From positions 124,001 through 188,000 of the forward strand of contig NZ_CP047393.1 of assembly GCF_009858175.1 (NCBI RefSeq): a stretch of 64,000 nucleotides of DNA, given 5' to 3'. A program made the translations under genes and the position numbers. This DNA comes from Pontibacillus sp. HMF3514 (GTDB taxonomy: Bacteria; Bacillota; Bacilli; Bacillales; BH030062). Positions 1-9,787 of the stretch are shown piece by piece. The notes under the pieces were generated by a model that worked only from the letters and a program-made list of their open reading frames with translations, was not told the DNA's origin and made no database searches. Position 1 is the stretch's first letter; each line of letters opens with the position of its first letter.

Positions 1-404
1 TGGCTACTGGAGTAGACAGTAATCGTGTACCGCTATTAATGGCAGTACTAGAAAAACGTGTTGGGTTGCTTCTGCAAAATCAAGATGCTTATGTAAAGGT
101 AGCAGGTGGGGTTAAGCTAGATGAACCTGCAATTGATTTGGCAGTAGCCGTAAGTATTGCCTCGAGCTTTCAAGACCGTGCATCTAAGGCAGATGATGTC
201 TTAATTGGAGAGGTTGGATTAACAGGTGAAGTAAGAAGGGTTGCTCGAATTGAACAGCGTGTCCAAGAAGCTGCAAAGTTAGGGTTTAAGCGTGCAATTG
301 TACCTAAGAAGAACCTTAGTGGATGGACATTCCCTGATAACATAGAGATTATCGGCGTGAATTCTGTTCAGGAGGCCTTGAAGCAGACGTTGGGAGGATC
401 ATAA
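1..404 (+). CDS. radA: DNA repair protein RadA, C-terminal part (5' end outside window)
   Basis: This is the 3' end of radA, open from the window edge (frame starts at base 3) to TAA 402-404. RadA (Sms) is a RecA-like branch-migration helicase used in recombinational repair and transformation. Only the Lon-protease-like C-terminal domain is visible, with the typical [19 protein letters not shown] and [11 protein letters not shown] stretches; the zinc finger and the RecA core lie upstream. The stop codon directly abuts the disA start, the usual Bacillus arrangement at the end of the ctsR-clpC operon. Confidence 0.95.
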   Translation, partial: ATGVDSNRVPLLMAVLEKRVGLLLQNQDAYVKVAGGVKLDEPAIDLAVAVSIASSFQDRASKADDVLIGEVGLTGEVRRVARIEQRVQEAAKLGFKRAIVPKKNLSGWTFPDNIEIIGVNSVQEALKQTLGGS

Positions 405-1478
405 ATGGAATGGTATGAGCAGAAAGAGTCCATGATTGGAGATATATTACGATTTGTAGCTCCCGGTACTCCAATTCGAGAAGGAATAGAAAATGTGCTA
501 AGAGCTAATACAGGTGGTTTAATTGTCTTAGGGTACAACGATAGAATGCTACATCTAGTAGATGGAGGGTTTCATATCCAATCAGGTTTTTCACCTGCAA
601 ATCTTTATGAGCTGGCTAAAATGGACGGAGCCATTATTCTAAACGGAGATGGTACAGAGATTTTATATGCAAATGCACAGTTAATGCCTGACCCATCTAT
701 TCCATCAACGGAGACAGGAATGAGACATCGTACTGCTGAACGCGTAGCGAAGCAAACGGGCAATTTGGTTGTTGCTATTTCTCAACGTCGTAATGTTATC
801 ACGCTGTATAAAGGCAGTTTACGATATGCACTTAAAGATATTGGCGTAATTTTAACAAAGGCTAATCAGGCTATGCAGACGCTTGAGAAATATAAAAATG
901 TATTAGATCAAGGGATTACCAACCTTGGAGCTTTGGAATTTGAAGAGATGGTCACGTTCTCAGAGGTAATTCAGGTTATTCACCGTATTGAGATGGTGCT
1001 TCGCATTAAGAATGAAATGCTTAATTATGTGGATGAACTTGGAACAGAAGGGCGCTTAATTCAGCTCCAGCTGACTGAACTTGTTTCAAATGTTGAAGAT
1101 GAAGCGGCTTTATTGATTAAAGATTATAGTAAACGCTCTGATTATGAACCGTATTACATGCTAAAAAAATTGCAAGAAGTTAACCAAACAGAATTATTAG
1201 ATGACGCACAAATTCTGAAATTATTAGGGTACAGCTCTACTATCAAGTTAGAGGACCCTGTAATGCCAAGAGGATATCGCATACTGAACCGTATTCCACG
1301 CTTGCCATCTCTGATCGTTACACACATCATTGATCGTTTTGGAACGTTGAATGAAGTGGTTAAGGCTTCTCCGAAAGAGTTGGTTGTTGTAGATGGTGTC
1401 GGTGAAGTAAGGGCAGGTAAAATCAAAGAAGGTTTAAACCGTATTCAAGAGCAATTGTTTATTGATCGAAATATTTAA
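405..1478 (+). CDS. disA: Diadenylate cyclase / DNA integrity scanning protein DisA
   Basis: DisA makes the second messenger c-di-AMP from two ATP and slows down at branched DNA, linking genome integrity to sporulation. The protein has 357 residues, the normal family length. The N-terminal DAC domain carries the DGA (residues 74-76) and RHR (107-109) catalytic signatures; a helical linker follows, and a helix-hairpin-helix DNA-binding domain occupies about 290-350 ([27 protein letters not shown]). ATG 405 follows the radA stop without a gap and the SD GGGAGG lies in the radA end, so the genes are translationally coupled. A second cyclase, CdaA, lies at the other end of the window. Confidence 0.97.
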   Translation: MEWYEQKESMIGDILRFVAPGTPIREGIENVLRANTGGLIVLGYNDRMLHLVDGGFHIQSGFSPANLYELAKMDGAIILNGDGTEILYANAQLMPDPSIPSTETGMRHRTAERVAKQTGNLVVAISQRRNVITLYKGSLRYALKDIGVILTKANQAMQTLEKYKNVLDQGITNLGALEFEEMVTFSEVIQVIHRIEMVLRIKNEMLNYVDELGTEGRLIQLQLTELVSNVEDEAALLIKDYSKRSDYEPYYMLKKLQEVNQTELLDDAQILKLLGYSSTIKLEDPVMPRGYRILNRIPRLPSLIVTHIIDRFGTLNEVVKASPKELVVVDGVGEVRAGKIKEGLNRIQEQLFIDRNI

Positions 1479-1490
1479 TTTGAATTGAAA

Positions 1491-1520
1491 TTGACATAAT
1501 ATTAATTGCTATGTTAAAAT
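1491..1520 (+). promoter_or_regulatory. Probable sigma-A promoter for yacL
   Basis: TTGACA (1491-1496), an 18-base spacer and TAAAAT (1515-1520) lie in the AT-rich gap after disA. The long leader to the gene at 1659 shows no clear terminator. Confidence 0.55.
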
Positions 1521-1658
1521 TTAATATTCTAAATTAATTGACTATTTTTGTAAATTGTGATACTGTTTCGTCAGACAATAAGATTTTTTATGACAATGGA
1601 TTTATATCGATTAGATTTTAATATTATTGGTAATACTGCATGCTAGGAGGTGACCTTA

Positions 1659-2765
1659 GTGCTTAAACGAATTGTGCAATTATTTATTGTTATTGCAGGC
1701 GGAACGTTGGGCTTTTTGTATCTTCCGGATTTATTTGATAATTTCTGGAATGTAGACAATTGGCTTCATAGCGTGACCGGGATGATTACTGGAGCACTTA
1801 TTCTTTATTTACTAACATTTTGGTTTGTCGATTATATTGTGGATTTCTTAAGATGGATTGAGGAAACGCTTGTACGCGTTCCGGTTGCCGATCTTTTATT
1901 TGGTAGCTTTGGATTACTAATTGGTTTATTAGTAGCTTATCTTGTGAACATAACACTACAAGATATTGAGTTTACTCTGGTTTCTCAAGTTCTTCCTATT
2001 TTCATAACGATCTTTTTAGGCTATTTAGGATTTCAAGTCGGCTTTAAGCGTAAGGATGAATTTGTTAGTCTATTAACGATTGCTACGAAAAAAGAGAAAG
2101 ACAAAGAAAAAACAAAATCCACTGATTCAGAGAATGATGAAAACACAGCAGACCAACCAAAAGCAAAAATCCTTGATACGAGCGTCATTATTGATGGACG
2201 CATCGCTGATATCTGTCAGACCCATTTTCTTGAGGGAACGATCCTAATTCCTCAATTCGTATTGGAAGAACTACAGCATATTGCTGACTCTTCAGACGTA
2301 TTGAAACGAAATCGTGGACGCCGTGGTTTAGATGTTCTAAATCGTATGCAAAAAGAAATTCCTGTAAACGTTGAGATATATGAAGGGGATTTTGATGACA
2401 TTCAAGAAGTTGATAGTAAGCTTGTAAAACTTGCGAAGTTAATCAATGGCGTAGTTGTAACGAATGATTTCAACCTAAATAAAGTATGTGAGTTTCAAAA
2501 TGTACAAGTTCTAAACATTAATGATCTTGCCAATGCTGTTAAGCCAGTTGTTCTTCCAGGTGAAGAATTAACGGTTAACGTTATTAAAGATGGCAAAGAA
2601 GAAAATCAAGGTGTAGCTTATCTTGATGATGGAACAATGATTGTCGTTGAAGAAGGTAAGAGTTATATTGGTCAAACGATTGAAGTACTTGTAACGAGTG
2701 TACTTCAAACATCTGCTGGACGTATGATTTTCGCAAAGCCAAAACTACTTGAAAAAGCGTTATAA
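1659..2765 (+). CDS. yacL: Membrane-anchored PIN/TRAM domain protein (YacL family)
   Basis: This YacL-type protein has an N-terminal membrane region of about four hydrophobic segments (residues 1-125), a charged linker, a PIN nuclease-like domain (about 170-285) and a C-terminal TRAM RNA-binding domain (about 305-365). PIN acidic residues are visible in LDTSVIIDGRIADI, FVLEELQ and VTNDFNL. The likely function is RNA binding or cleavage at the membrane; its substrate is unknown to me. I chose GTG 1659 because the SD AGGAGG (1645-1650) sits 8 bases upstream; an in-frame GTG at 1650 overlaps that SD. Length 368 residues. The disA-yacL-ispD order is conserved in Bacillus. Confidence 0.9.
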   Translation: MLKRIVQLFIVIAGGTLGFLYLPDLFDNFWNVDNWLHSVTGMITGALILYLLTFWFVDYIVDFLRWIEETLVRVPVADLLFGSFGLLIGLLVAYLVNITLQDIEFTLVSQVLPIFITIFLGYLGFQVGFKRKDEFVSLLTIATKKEKDKEKTKSTDSENDENTADQPKAKILDTSVIIDGRIADICQTHFLEGTILIPQFVLEELQHIADSSDVLKRNRGRRGLDVLNRMQKEIPVNVEIYEGDFDDIQEVDSKLVKLAKLINGVVVTNDFNLNKVCEFQNVQVLNINDLANAVKPVVLPGEELTVNVIKDGKEENQGVAYLDDGTMIVVEEGKSYIGQTIEVLVTSVLQTSAGRMIFAKPKLLEKAL

Positions 2766-2791
2766 AAACGGTATAAACGAATAGGAGCATA

Positions 2792-2830
2792 CAAAAGTGA
2801 TAACAGTTAATGTTATCGCTTTTGTTATTT
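2792..2830 (+). terminator. Intrinsic terminator after yacL
   Basis: A 13-bp stem (CAAAAGTGATAAC / GTTATCGCTTTTG, one G-U pair) with a 7-base loop is followed by TTATTT. It separates yacL from ispDF. Confidence 0.7.
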
Positions 2831-2870
2831 CACGACATAAATATAGAATGGATCAATAGGGTGGCTTAAC

Positions 2871-4055
2871 ATGATATCATATCAGGCGATCGTTTTAGCA
2901 GCTGGTCAAGGGAAGCGGATGCAAGCAGGACAAAACAAGCAATTTCTAACGTTACAAGGGAAACCGCTCATTATACATACACTACTTATTTTTCATCAGG
3001 ACTCTGCTTGTCAGGCCATAAAACTTGTGGTTAACCCACGAGAAGAGAACATCATACAGGAGCTTATAGACCAATATCAGCTTGGCGATAAGGTGGAAAT
3101 CGTACATGGTGGTAAAGAACGTCAGGATAGCGTTTATGAAGGATTACGTGCCTGTGAGGGAGACGGAGATGTCGTGCTTATTCACGACGGGGCTCGTCCT
3201 TTTGTGCAGCAAGAAAACCTTCGTAAATTGACAGAACAAGCGATACAGACTGGAGCGGCTTTATTAGCAGTACCGGTAACGGATACGATAAAAAGTTATC
3301 AAGAGGGCTCGCTAACGACATTAGATCGGGAACATTTATGGGCAGCACAAACACCTCAAGCTTTTCGTTTTTCCATTATTAAAGATGCTCATGAAACAGC
3401 AAAGCAAGAAGGGTATTATGGAACAGATGATACCTCTTTAGTGGAAAGACTCAACCAAAAAGTAGAAGTTGTAGCAGGAAGTTACGACAATATAAAACTA
3501 ACGACACCTGAAGATATGGAAAAAGCCCATGCTATACTTGAGAAAAGAGCAAATGAACAGAAAAAGGAGAGGAACAGTATGTTTCGTATCGGACAAGGCT
3601 TTGATGTTCACCAATTTGCAGAAGATCGTCCTTGTATTATCGGAGGCATTGAGATTCCATATGAGAAAGGGTTGTTAGGACATTCTGATGCAGATGTGCT
3701 TCTCCATACTGTAGCGGATGCTTGTTTAGGAGCTATCGGTGAAGGAGATATTGGAAAACATTTTCCGGATACAGATCCATCATTTAAAGATGCGGACTCA
3801 CAAGAGCTGTTAAGACATGTATGGAATATCGTCCAGGATCAAGGGTATTCCCTGGGTAATATTGATTGTACAGTTATTGCACAGGCTCCAAAGATGGCTC
3901 CATACATTGAAGATATTCGAAATAATATTGCACGCATATTAGAGGTAGAACCTTCGCAAATTAATGTCAAAGCAACGACAACAGAGAAACTAGGATTTCC
4001 AGGTCGAAAAGAAGGGATCGCAGCTCAAGCGGTTGTTTTACTCCAACGCTCATAA
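2871..4055 (+). CDS. ispDF: Fused IspD-IspF: MEP cytidylyltransferase / MECDP synthase
   Basis: One 394-codon frame joins two enzymes of the non-mevalonate isoprenoid pathway. Residues 1-236 are IspD (LAAGQGKRM nucleotide-binding loop, [16 protein letters not shown]), which adds CMP to methylerythritol phosphate. Residues 237-394 are a full 158-residue IspF ([36 protein letters not shown]), which makes the cyclic diphosphate. In B. subtilis they are separate adjacent genes. Met237 (base 3579) is preceded by a good SD, AAGGAGAGG at 3564-3572, so IspF may also be made on its own. The fusion could be real or come from a base error removing the ispD stop. Confidence 0.9.
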   Translation: MISYQAIVLAAGQGKRMQAGQNKQFLTLQGKPLIIHTLLIFHQDSACQAIKLVVNPREENIIQELIDQYQLGDKVEIVHGGKERQDSVYEGLRACEGDGDVVLIHDGARPFVQQENLRKLTEQAIQTGAALLAVPVTDTIKSYQEGSLTTLDREHLWAAQTPQAFRFSIIKDAHETAKQEGYYGTDDTSLVERLNQKVEVVAGSYDNIKLTTPEDMEKAHAILEKRANEQKKERNSMFRIGQGFDVHQFAEDRPCIIGGIEIPYEKGLLGHSDADVLLHTVADACLGAIGEGDIGKHFPDTDPSFKDADSQELLRHVWNIVQDQGYSLGNIDCTVIAQAPKMAPYIEDIRNNIARILEVEPSQINVKATTTEKLGFPGRKEGIAAQAVVLLQRS

Positions 4056-4065
4056 TCGCTATAAT
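4037..4065 (+). promoter_or_regulatory. Probable sigma-A promoter for gltX
   Basis: TTTACT (4037-4042), a 17-base spacer and a perfect TATAAT (4060-4065) overlap the end of ispDF. Transcription would start near 4072, about 85 bases before the gltX ATG. Confidence 0.6.
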
Positions 4066-4156
4066 ATGCTAGGGAACAATGATGAGGCAAAATAGATCCG
4101 TAGATGATAAAATAGAGGCAAATGCTTCGGAAGCACACGAAGGAAGGGGAAAAATT

Positions 4157-5626
4157 ATGACTAACGAAGTTCGCGTGCGTTATGCACCAAGCCCGACAGG
4201 CCATTTACACATAGGAAATGCGCGTACGGCTTTATTTAACTACTTATATGCTCGCCACCTAGGAGGAAAATTTGTTATCCGTATTGAGGATACAGATGAG
4301 AAACGTAATGTTGCTGGTGGAGAGCAGAGCCAGATGGAATTTTTGAAGTGGCTTGGAATGGATTGGGATGAGAGCGTCGACGTAGGTGGCGACTATGGTC
4401 CTTATCGTCAGATGGAACGTTTAGATATCTATCAAAAGTATATTGATGAACTGCTTGAAAAAGGACTAGCTTATAAATGCTATATGACAGAGGATGAGCT
4501 AGAAGCAGAACGTGAAGAACAACGCTCTAAAGGTGAGGTTCCGAAATATTCAGGAGCACACCGTGATTTAACAGAAGAACAAATAAAACAATTTGAAGAT
4601 GAAGGTCGTCAGCCGAGTATCCGTATTCGTGTGCCAGAAGGTAAGACGTACACGTTTACTGATATAGTACGTGGTGAAATCACATTTGAATCAAGTGACT
4701 TTGGTGATTGGGTAATCGCTAAGAAAAATGGTACACCAACGTACAATTTTGCGGTAGCAATCGATGATTACCTTATGAAAATTACAGATGTATTACGTGG
4801 TGAAGAGCACATTTCAAATACGCCGAAGCAAATGATGGTGTATGATGCATTTGGTTGGGAAGCTCCAAACTTTGGCCATATGGCATTAATCTTAAATGAA
4901 CAACGTAAGAAATTAAGTAAGCGTGATGAGCATATCCTTCAGTTCATCGGCCAATATGAGAAGTTAGGTTATTTACCAGAAGCATTATTTAACTTTATTA
5001 CACTTCTTGGCTGGTCCCCTGTTGGTGAAGAAGAGATTTTCACTAAAGATCAATTGATTGATATCTTTGATCCAGCTCGCCTGTCTTCTTCTCCTGCTGT
5101 TTTTGACCCAGCGAAACTGAAGTGGATTAACAATCAATATATTAAAGCTGCTGATTTAGATCGTGTTGTAGAACTTGCTCTTCCTCATTTAGTGGAAGCA
5201 GGTCGTCTGCCTGAAAACATGAGCGATGACCAAAAGCAGTGGGCTCGTGAACTGATCGCTCTTTATCAAGAACAATTGAATTATGCTGCTGAAATTGTTG
5301 AGTTAACGGAGCTATTCTTCAAGCATGAGATCGAGTATGATGAAGAGGCAATGGAAGTACTTAAAGGGGAACAAGTTCCAGAAGTACTTGAAACATTCAG
5401 TGCGAAATTAGATGAGTTAGAAGAATTTGAACCAGATGCTATTAAAAAAGCGATCAAAGCGGTTCAAAAAGAAACGGGCCATAAAGGGAAGAAGTTATTC
5501 ATGCCTGTTCGCGTTGCAACAACGGGTCAAACGCACGGTCCTGAACTTCCAAATGCCATTCGTTTAGTTGGTAAAGATACTGTTCAAGCACGCCTTCAGA
5601 ACGCAATCCAACAATTAAAAGCATAG
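4157..5626 (+). CDS. gltX: Glutamyl-tRNA synthetase
   Basis: GltX charges tRNA-Glu and, as known for Bacillus species that lack GlnRS, also misacylates tRNA-Gln for later amidation by GatCAB. The class I signatures are present: [19 protein letters not shown] near the N-terminus and KLSKR in the KMSKS position. The frame opens at 4079, but ATG 4157 is chosen because AAGGGGAAA precedes it and the resulting 489 residues match the family length (about 483). A promoter at 4037-4065 suggests its own transcript. Substrates of both kinds, tRNA-Glu and tRNA-Gln, are encoded in the tRNA array of this window. Confidence 0.96.
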   Translation: MTNEVRVRYAPSPTGHLHIGNARTALFNYLYARHLGGKFVIRIEDTDEKRNVAGGEQSQMEFLKWLGMDWDESVDVGGDYGPYRQMERLDIYQKYIDELLEKGLAYKCYMTEDELEAEREEQRSKGEVPKYSGAHRDLTEEQIKQFEDEGRQPSIRIRVPEGKTYTFTDIVRGEITFESSDFGDWVIAKKNGTPTYNFAVAIDDYLMKITDVLRGEEHISNTPKQMMVYDAFGWEAPNFGHMALILNEQRKKLSKRDEHILQFIGQYEKLGYLPEALFNFITLLGWSPVGEEEIFTKDQLIDIFDPARLSSSPAVFDPAKLKWINNQYIKAADLDRVVELALPHLVEAGRLPENMSDDQKQWARELIALYQEQLNYAAEIVELTELFFKHEIEYDEEAMEVLKGEQVPEVLETFSAKLDELEEFEPDAIKKAIKAVQKETGHKGKKLFMPVRVATTGQTHGPELPNAIRLVGKDTVQARLQNAIQQLKA

Positions 5627-5637
5627 AAGTTCACATT

Positions 5638-5667
5638 TTGAGGGAAATGTAATATAGTAAATATACA
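5638..5667 (+). promoter_or_regulatory. Possible promoter for the cysE T-box transcript
   Basis: TTGAGG (5638-5643) and TATACA (5662-5667) are separated by 18 bases, just after gltX and just before the T-box leader. The match is moderate. Confidence 0.4.
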
Positions 5668-5674
5668 ATATCGA

Positions 5675-5927
5675 ACGTTGATGAGGAGAAGTAAAAAGTC
5701 GGAACCTTATCCAGAGAGGATCACCATCGGCTGGGAGTGATCTTAAGGAACTCTTTTGAAATGCACCTCAGAGTCTCTTGTAGAAAGGTAGTACACAAGA
5801 GCGGCTAGCTCACCGTTAAAAGAGTTAAGTTGGAGATAGGATTAACATTTACTAAGTCCTTCTCAAACAGAGTGGAACCGCGCAACCAAGCGTCTCTGTG
5901 TTAGATATAACACAGAGGCGTTTTTTT
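5675..5927 (+). promoter_or_regulatory. T-box riboswitch (tRNA-Cys type) controlling cysE-cysS
   Basis: The leader has the conserved T-box sequence AGTGGAACCGCG (5871-5882). Ahead of it lies a long stem I region in which GAAATGCACC places TGC, a cysteine codon (5762-5764), in the expected specifier position. Behind it is a strong terminator (5891-5920 stem with one G-U pair, T-run 5921-5927). Uncharged tRNA-Cys would pair with the specifier and stabilise the antiterminator, switching on cysE and cysS when cysteine is scarce. A T-box between gltX and cysE is known in B. subtilis. The 5' boundary is approximate. Confidence 0.92.
5891..5927 (+). terminator. T-box regulated terminator
   Basis: CGTCTCTGTGTTA pairs with TAACACAGAGGCG (13 bp, one G-U) around a GATA loop, followed by seven T. 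It is the expression-platform terminator of the cysE leader. Confidence 0.92.
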
Positions 5928-5980
5928 ATTTAGAAAAGCGAGGCGACGAACTAGGTTTTATTAAAGGAGGAGAAGCAAGT

Positions 5981-6637
5981 ATGGGGAAACTTTTGAAGAT
6001 GTTTAAAGAAGATGTCGACGTGGTGTTTGATCAAGACCCTGCTGCTAGAGGTCGCTTTGAAGTTATTTTGACATATGCAGGCTTACATGCGATCTGGTCG
6101 CACCGTATTGCTCATGCTTGTTATAAAAGGAAATTTTTCTTTTTAGCTAGAGTGATCTCTCAAGTAAGTCGCTTTTTCACAGGGATCGAGATTCACCCAG
6201 GTGCTCAAATCGGACGTCGTTTTTTCATCGACCACGGTATGGGAGTAGTCATTGGCGAAACGTGTGAAATAGGAGATAACGTAACCCTTTTCCAAGGAGT
6301 AACACTTGGGGGAACAGGTAAGGAAAAAGGAAAACGCCACCCAACTTTAAAAGATAATTCTCTCGTAGCTACCGGTGCGAAGGTGCTAGGATCGATTACG
6401 ATAGGAGAAAACTCGAAAGTGGGAGCAGGTTCAGTTGTCTTACATGAGGTTCCAGATAATTCAACTGTTGTTGGTATCCCAGGCACTGTCGTTATGCAGG
6501 ATGGAAAGAAAGTAAGTAAGAATCTGGATCATCACAAGATGCCTGATCCAGTCGCTGATAAAATAAATGAATTAGAACAACAGATTGAGTCGCTAAAGCA
6601 AGAAATCAATGAACAAAAAGAAAAAAGGAGTGAGTGA
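5981..6637 (+). CDS. cysE: Serine O-acetyltransferase
   Basis: CysE acetylates L-serine with acetyl-CoA, the first committed step of cysteine synthesis. The 218 residues show the helical N-terminal domain and then left-handed beta-helix hexapeptide repeats ([46 protein letters not shown]), including the active-site DHG and GKRHP motifs. The start at ATG 5981 has a strong SD, AAAGGAGGAG. The charged C-terminal tail is coiled-coil-like. It is the first gene behind the T-box and its stop lies 2 bases before cysS, so both are co-transcribed and cysteine-controlled. Confidence 0.96.
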   Translation: MGKLLKMFKEDVDVVFDQDPAARGRFEVILTYAGLHAIWSHRIAHACYKRKFFFLARVISQVSRFFTGIEIHPGAQIGRRFFIDHGMGVVIGETCEIGDNVTLFQGVTLGGTGKEKGKRHPTLKDNSLVATGAKVLGSITIGENSKVGAGSVVLHEVPDNSTVVGIPGTVVMQDGKKVSKNLDHHKMPDPVADKINELEQQIESLKQEINEQKEKRSE

Positions 6638-6639
6638 CG

Positions 6640-8040
6640 ATGTCGATTAAAATTTATAACACTCTAACTCGTCAAAAGGAAACCTTCCAACCGATTGAGG
6701 AAGGCAAGGTTAAAATGTATGTATGCGGCCCGACTGTATACAACTACATCCATATTGGTAATGCACGCCCAGCGATCGTGTTCGACACAGTTCGCAGGTA
6801 TTTTGAGTATCAAGGTTATGAAGTGGAGTACGCATTAAATTTCACAGATGTCGATGATAAGCTCATTAAGGCAGCGAATGAAATGAATGAAGAAGTGCCA
6901 GATATTGCAGAGCGCTTTATTAAAGCCTACAAAGAAGATGTAGGAGCATTCGGGATTAGAGAAGCGGTACACCACCCACGTGTAACAGAAAATATGGATG
7001 AAATTATTGAATTTATCCAAACCTTAATTGATAAAGGTCACGCTTATGAATCGGGTGGAGACGTTTACTTCCGCACACGATCTTTTGATTCTTACGGAAA
7101 ACTTTCACACCAATCCATCGATGAATTACGCTCGGGTGCACGTATTGAAGTTGGAGAGAAAAAAGAAGACCCAATTGATTTCACTTTATGGAAAAGAGCT
7201 AAAGATAATGAAATCTCATGGGAGAGTCCTTGGAGTAAAGGGCGTCCTGGCTGGCATATCGAATGCTCGGCTATGGCCAAAAAATATCTAGGTGACACGA
7301 TTGATATTCATGCTGGTGGACAGGATTTAACATTCCCGCACCATGAGAATGAAATTGCGCAATCGGAAGCATGCAATGACACAACCTTTGCTAATTATTG
7401 GATGCATAACGGCTATATCAATATTGAAAACGAAAAAATGTCGAAATCACTTGGGAACTTTGTACTTGTTAACGACATCATCAAACAGCACGATCCACAA
7501 GTCATCCGATTTTTCATGCTAACGGTTCATTATCGTCACCCGATTAACTTTAGCGAGAAGTTACTACAAGGCGCAAAAAGTAGTTTAGAACGAATTAAAA
7601 ATGCCCATCAAAACTTAGAACATCGTAAACAATCCAGTACGAACTTAAACGGAAAAGATGAAGAGTGGCTTACAAAGGTGGAGGAATTCAAGCAACGTTT
7701 CATGGCTGAAATGAACGATGACTTTAATACAGCCAACGCTATTTCTGTTCTCTTTGATATCACAAAAGAAGCGAACGTTTACCTACAATCTTCTCATACA
7801 TCTCAAGAAGTAATCGAAGCATTCCAAAAGGCTCTTGTTGATCTAGCAGGCGTACTAGGTGTTCAAATTGAAGAAGCGGATGAGTTACTTGATGATGAAA
7901 TTGATGCATTGATTCAAGAACGTATTGATGCTCGTAAAAACCGTGACTTCCAACGAGCTGATGAAATTCGCGATAATTTAAAAGAGCGCAACATTATTTT
8001 AGAAGACACTCCTCAAGGTACACGTTGGAAAAGAGGTTAA
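6640..8040 (+). CDS. cysS: Cysteinyl-tRNA synthetase
   Basis: CysS attaches cysteine to tRNA-Cys. Class I signatures are HIGN (in [12 protein letters not shown]) and KMSKSLGNF; zinc ligands fit [16 protein letters not shown] and [11 protein letters not shown] 6640 is preferred over the upstream GTG 6634 because AAGGAG (6625-6630) is 9 bases upstream and the 466 residues equal the usual length. It lies 2 bases after cysE under the same Cys T-box, so supply of cysteine and its charging enzyme rise together. Confidence 0.96.
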   Translation: MSIKIYNTLTRQKETFQPIEEGKVKMYVCGPTVYNYIHIGNARPAIVFDTVRRYFEYQGYEVEYALNFTDVDDKLIKAANEMNEEVPDIAERFIKAYKEDVGAFGIREAVHHPRVTENMDEIIEFIQTLIDKGHAYESGGDVYFRTRSFDSYGKLSHQSIDELRSGARIEVGEKKEDPIDFTLWKRAKDNEISWESPWSKGRPGWHIECSAMAKKYLGDTIDIHAGGQDLTFPHHENEIAQSEACNDTTFANYWMHNGYINIENEKMSKSLGNFVLVNDIIKQHDPQVIRFFMLTVHYRHPINFSEKLLQGAKSSLERIKNAHQNLEHRKQSSTNLNGKDEEWLTKVEEFKQRFMAEMNDDFNTANAISVLFDITKEANVYLQSSHTSQEVIEAFQKALVDLAGVLGVQIEEADELLDDEIDALIQERIDARKNRDFQRADEIRDNLKERNIILEDTPQGTRWKRG

Positions 8041-8042
8041 GC

Positions 8043-8456
8043 ATGAATCATCAAGAAGTAAATGCGAAACAAATGAAAAGCTTAACGCTCGCTTATATGG
8101 GGGATGTTGTCTATGAACAATATGTTCGGGAACATCTTATTCGAAGCGGAAGCATTAAGCCACAGCAGCTTCATCAGGCTGCTGTGAAATTTGTTTCTGC
8201 AAAATCCCAAGCACACGTATTGAGAAAATGGTTTGAGGAAGATCAACTTTCTGATGAAGAACAAGCAGTTGTTCGTAGAGGTCGTAATGCAAAATCTGGC
8301 TCTATACCTAAAAACACGGATGTACAGACGTATAAATACAGCACAGCATTTGAAGCATTATTGGGATATCATTACCTTTCTGGAAACGAAGAGAGGCTTT
8401 ATCAATTGGTTGGTCATGCCATTCAAATTGTAGAGGAGGGAAATCAACATGAGTGA
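8043..8456 (+). CDS. mrnC: Mini-ribonuclease III (MrnC)
   Basis: MrnC is a small RNase III-like enzyme lacking the dsRNA-binding domain; in B. subtilis it trims the ends of 23S rRNA with help from L3. The motif LAYMGDVVYEQYVREHL contains the catalytic-site aspartate and glutamate signature. The frame opens at 8025 within cysS, but ATG 8043, two bases after the cysS stop, gives 137 residues, near the family length. It overlaps rlmB by 8 bases, indicating coupling. Its substrate, 23S rRNA, is encoded at 55707-58622. Confidence 0.92.
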   Translation: MNHQEVNAKQMKSLTLAYMGDVVYEQYVREHLIRSGSIKPQQLHQAAVKFVSAKSQAHVLRKWFEEDQLSDEEQAVVRRGRNAKSGSIPKNTDVQTYKYSTAFEALLGYHYLSGNEERLYQLVGHAIQIVEEGNQHE

Positions 8457-9192
8457 GGAATGGGTAATTGGTAAAAATGCCGTACAAGAATCGTTAAAAT
8501 CTGGACGAGCTATAAATAAAATTATGGTATCTGAGCATTTGCAACGTAAGGCAAGTCAGAACATCCATCAGCTTGCAAAAGAAAAAGGGATACAAGTGCA
8601 ACAAGTACCTCGAAAAAAGTTAGATCAACTAGTAGATGGTAACCACCAAGGTGTAATAGCATCTGTTGCTGCTTATACGTATAGCGAAATAGATGACATC
8701 TTTAAAAAAGCAGAAGAGCAAGGTGAGGCGCCTTTTCTCTTAATTCTTGATGAGATTGAAGACCCACACAATCTTGGTTCCATCTTACGAACAGCTGATG
8801 CTGCGGGTGTACATGGTGTAGTCATTCCGAAGCGACGCTCTGTCGGCTTAACAACGACTGTAGCCAAAACATCTACAGGAGCAATAGAATATATACCCGT
8901 TGTTCGTGTGACCAATTTATCCAGAACAATTGAAGAACTAAAAGAAGAACATGTATGGGTGGTTGGTACAGATGCAACTGGTGAAGAGGATTATCGTCAG
9001 CTTCAGGGGGATATGCCTATTGCGCTTGTCATTGGTAGTGAAGGAAAAGGAATTAGTCGCTTAGTAAAAGAAAAATGTGATTGGACTGTTCGTTTACCGA
9101 TGGCTGGTCATGTTACGTCTCTGAATGCATCCGTCTCCGCTAGTTTATTGATGTATGAAGTGTTCCGAAAACGCCACCCATTAGGGGAATAA
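8449..9192 (+). CDS. rlmB: 23S rRNA 2'-O-methyltransferase, TrmH/RlmB family
   Basis: This SPOUT-class methyltransferase uses S-adenosylmethionine to methylate a ribose of 23S rRNA (Gm2251 in E. coli numbering). An N-terminal L30e-like substrate-binding domain (about 1-75) is followed by the knotted catalytic domain with LDEIEDPHNLGSILRTADA, IGSEGKGISR and the signature LNASVSASLLMYE. 247 residues is normal. The start overlaps the end of mrnC and has the SD GAGGAGGGAAA. It belongs to the cysE-cysS-mrnC-rlmB-rae1 run. Confidence 0.93.
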   Translation: MSEEWVIGKNAVQESLKSGRAINKIMVSEHLQRKASQNIHQLAKEKGIQVQQVPRKKLDQLVDGNHQGVIASVAAYTYSEIDDIFKKAEEQGEAPFLLILDEIEDPHNLGSILRTADAAGVHGVVIPKRRSVGLTTTVAKTSTGAIEYIPVVRVTNLSRTIEELKEEHVWVVGTDATGEEDYRQLQGDMPIALVIGSEGKGISRLVKEKCDWTVRLPMAGHVTSLNASVSASLLMYEVFRKRHPLGE

Positions 9193-9194
9193 GC

Positions 9195-9704
9195 ATGGAT
9201 GTTCTAATTGTAGATGGCTACAACATTATTGGAGATTGGCCGGAACTCCAAGCACTTCGCAACAAAGACCTTGGTCAAGCCCGTGATTTACTGATTGATA
9301 AGTTAGCTGAATATAAAGCTTATTCAGGTGATCGAGTTATTGTTGTATTTGATGCTCACATGGTACGCGGGATCGAAAAGAAAGATAAGAATCACAAAGT
9401 GGAAGTCGTTTACACGAGAGAGAATGAAACAGCAGATGAACGTATTGAAAAATTAACACAAGAAGTTAAAAATGTTCGAAACCAAGTTTATGTAGCAACA
9501 TCTGATTATACAGAACAGAGGACTATCTTTGGACAAGGTGCTTTGCGTAAATCAGCCAGGGAACTCCGTATTGAAGTAAATAATATAGAAAAAGAGATAG
9601 AAAAAGAATTAGAATCTCAAAAACAGGTTCAATATAAACCGAAAATTCCGATAAAAAAGGAAGTACTAGACGTTTTTGAAAAGTGGCGAAGAGGTGAAAA
9701 GTAG
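9195..9704 (+). CDS. rae1: Ribosome-dependent mRNA endonuclease Rae1 (NYN/PIN fold)
   Basis: Rae1 (YacP) is known in B. subtilis to enter the ribosomal A site and cleave certain mRNAs during translation. The sequence has the NYN-domain start MDVLIVDGYNIIG with the first catalytic Asp, then VVFDAHMV and VATSDYTEQ carrying further acidic residues; the C-terminal part is lysine-rich. 169 residues matches the family. It starts 2 bases after the rlmB stop, so it is probably the last gene of this operon before the separate sigH promoter. Confidence 0.9.
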   Translation: MDVLIVDGYNIIGDWPELQALRNKDLGQARDLLIDKLAEYKAYSGDRVIVVFDAHMVRGIEKKDKNHKVEVVYTRENETADERIEKLTQEVKNVRNQVYVATSDYTEQRTIFGQGALRKSARELRIEVNNIEKEIEKELESQKQVQYKPKIPIKKEVLDVFEKWRRGEK

Positions 9705-9716
9705 CAACATGCGCTG

Positions 9717-9746
9717 TTGACGCTTTTGAAACGCTTACTGTATAAT
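9717..9746 (+). promoter_or_regulatory. Sigma-A promoter of sigH
   Basis: TTGACG (9717-9722), 18-base spacer, TATAAT (9741-9746). It lies directly after rae1 and 41 bases before the sigH start. Confidence 0.75.
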
Positions 9747-9787
9747 ATTTCTATATCCAGGGAAGTACGGTCGGGGGGAATCCTTAC

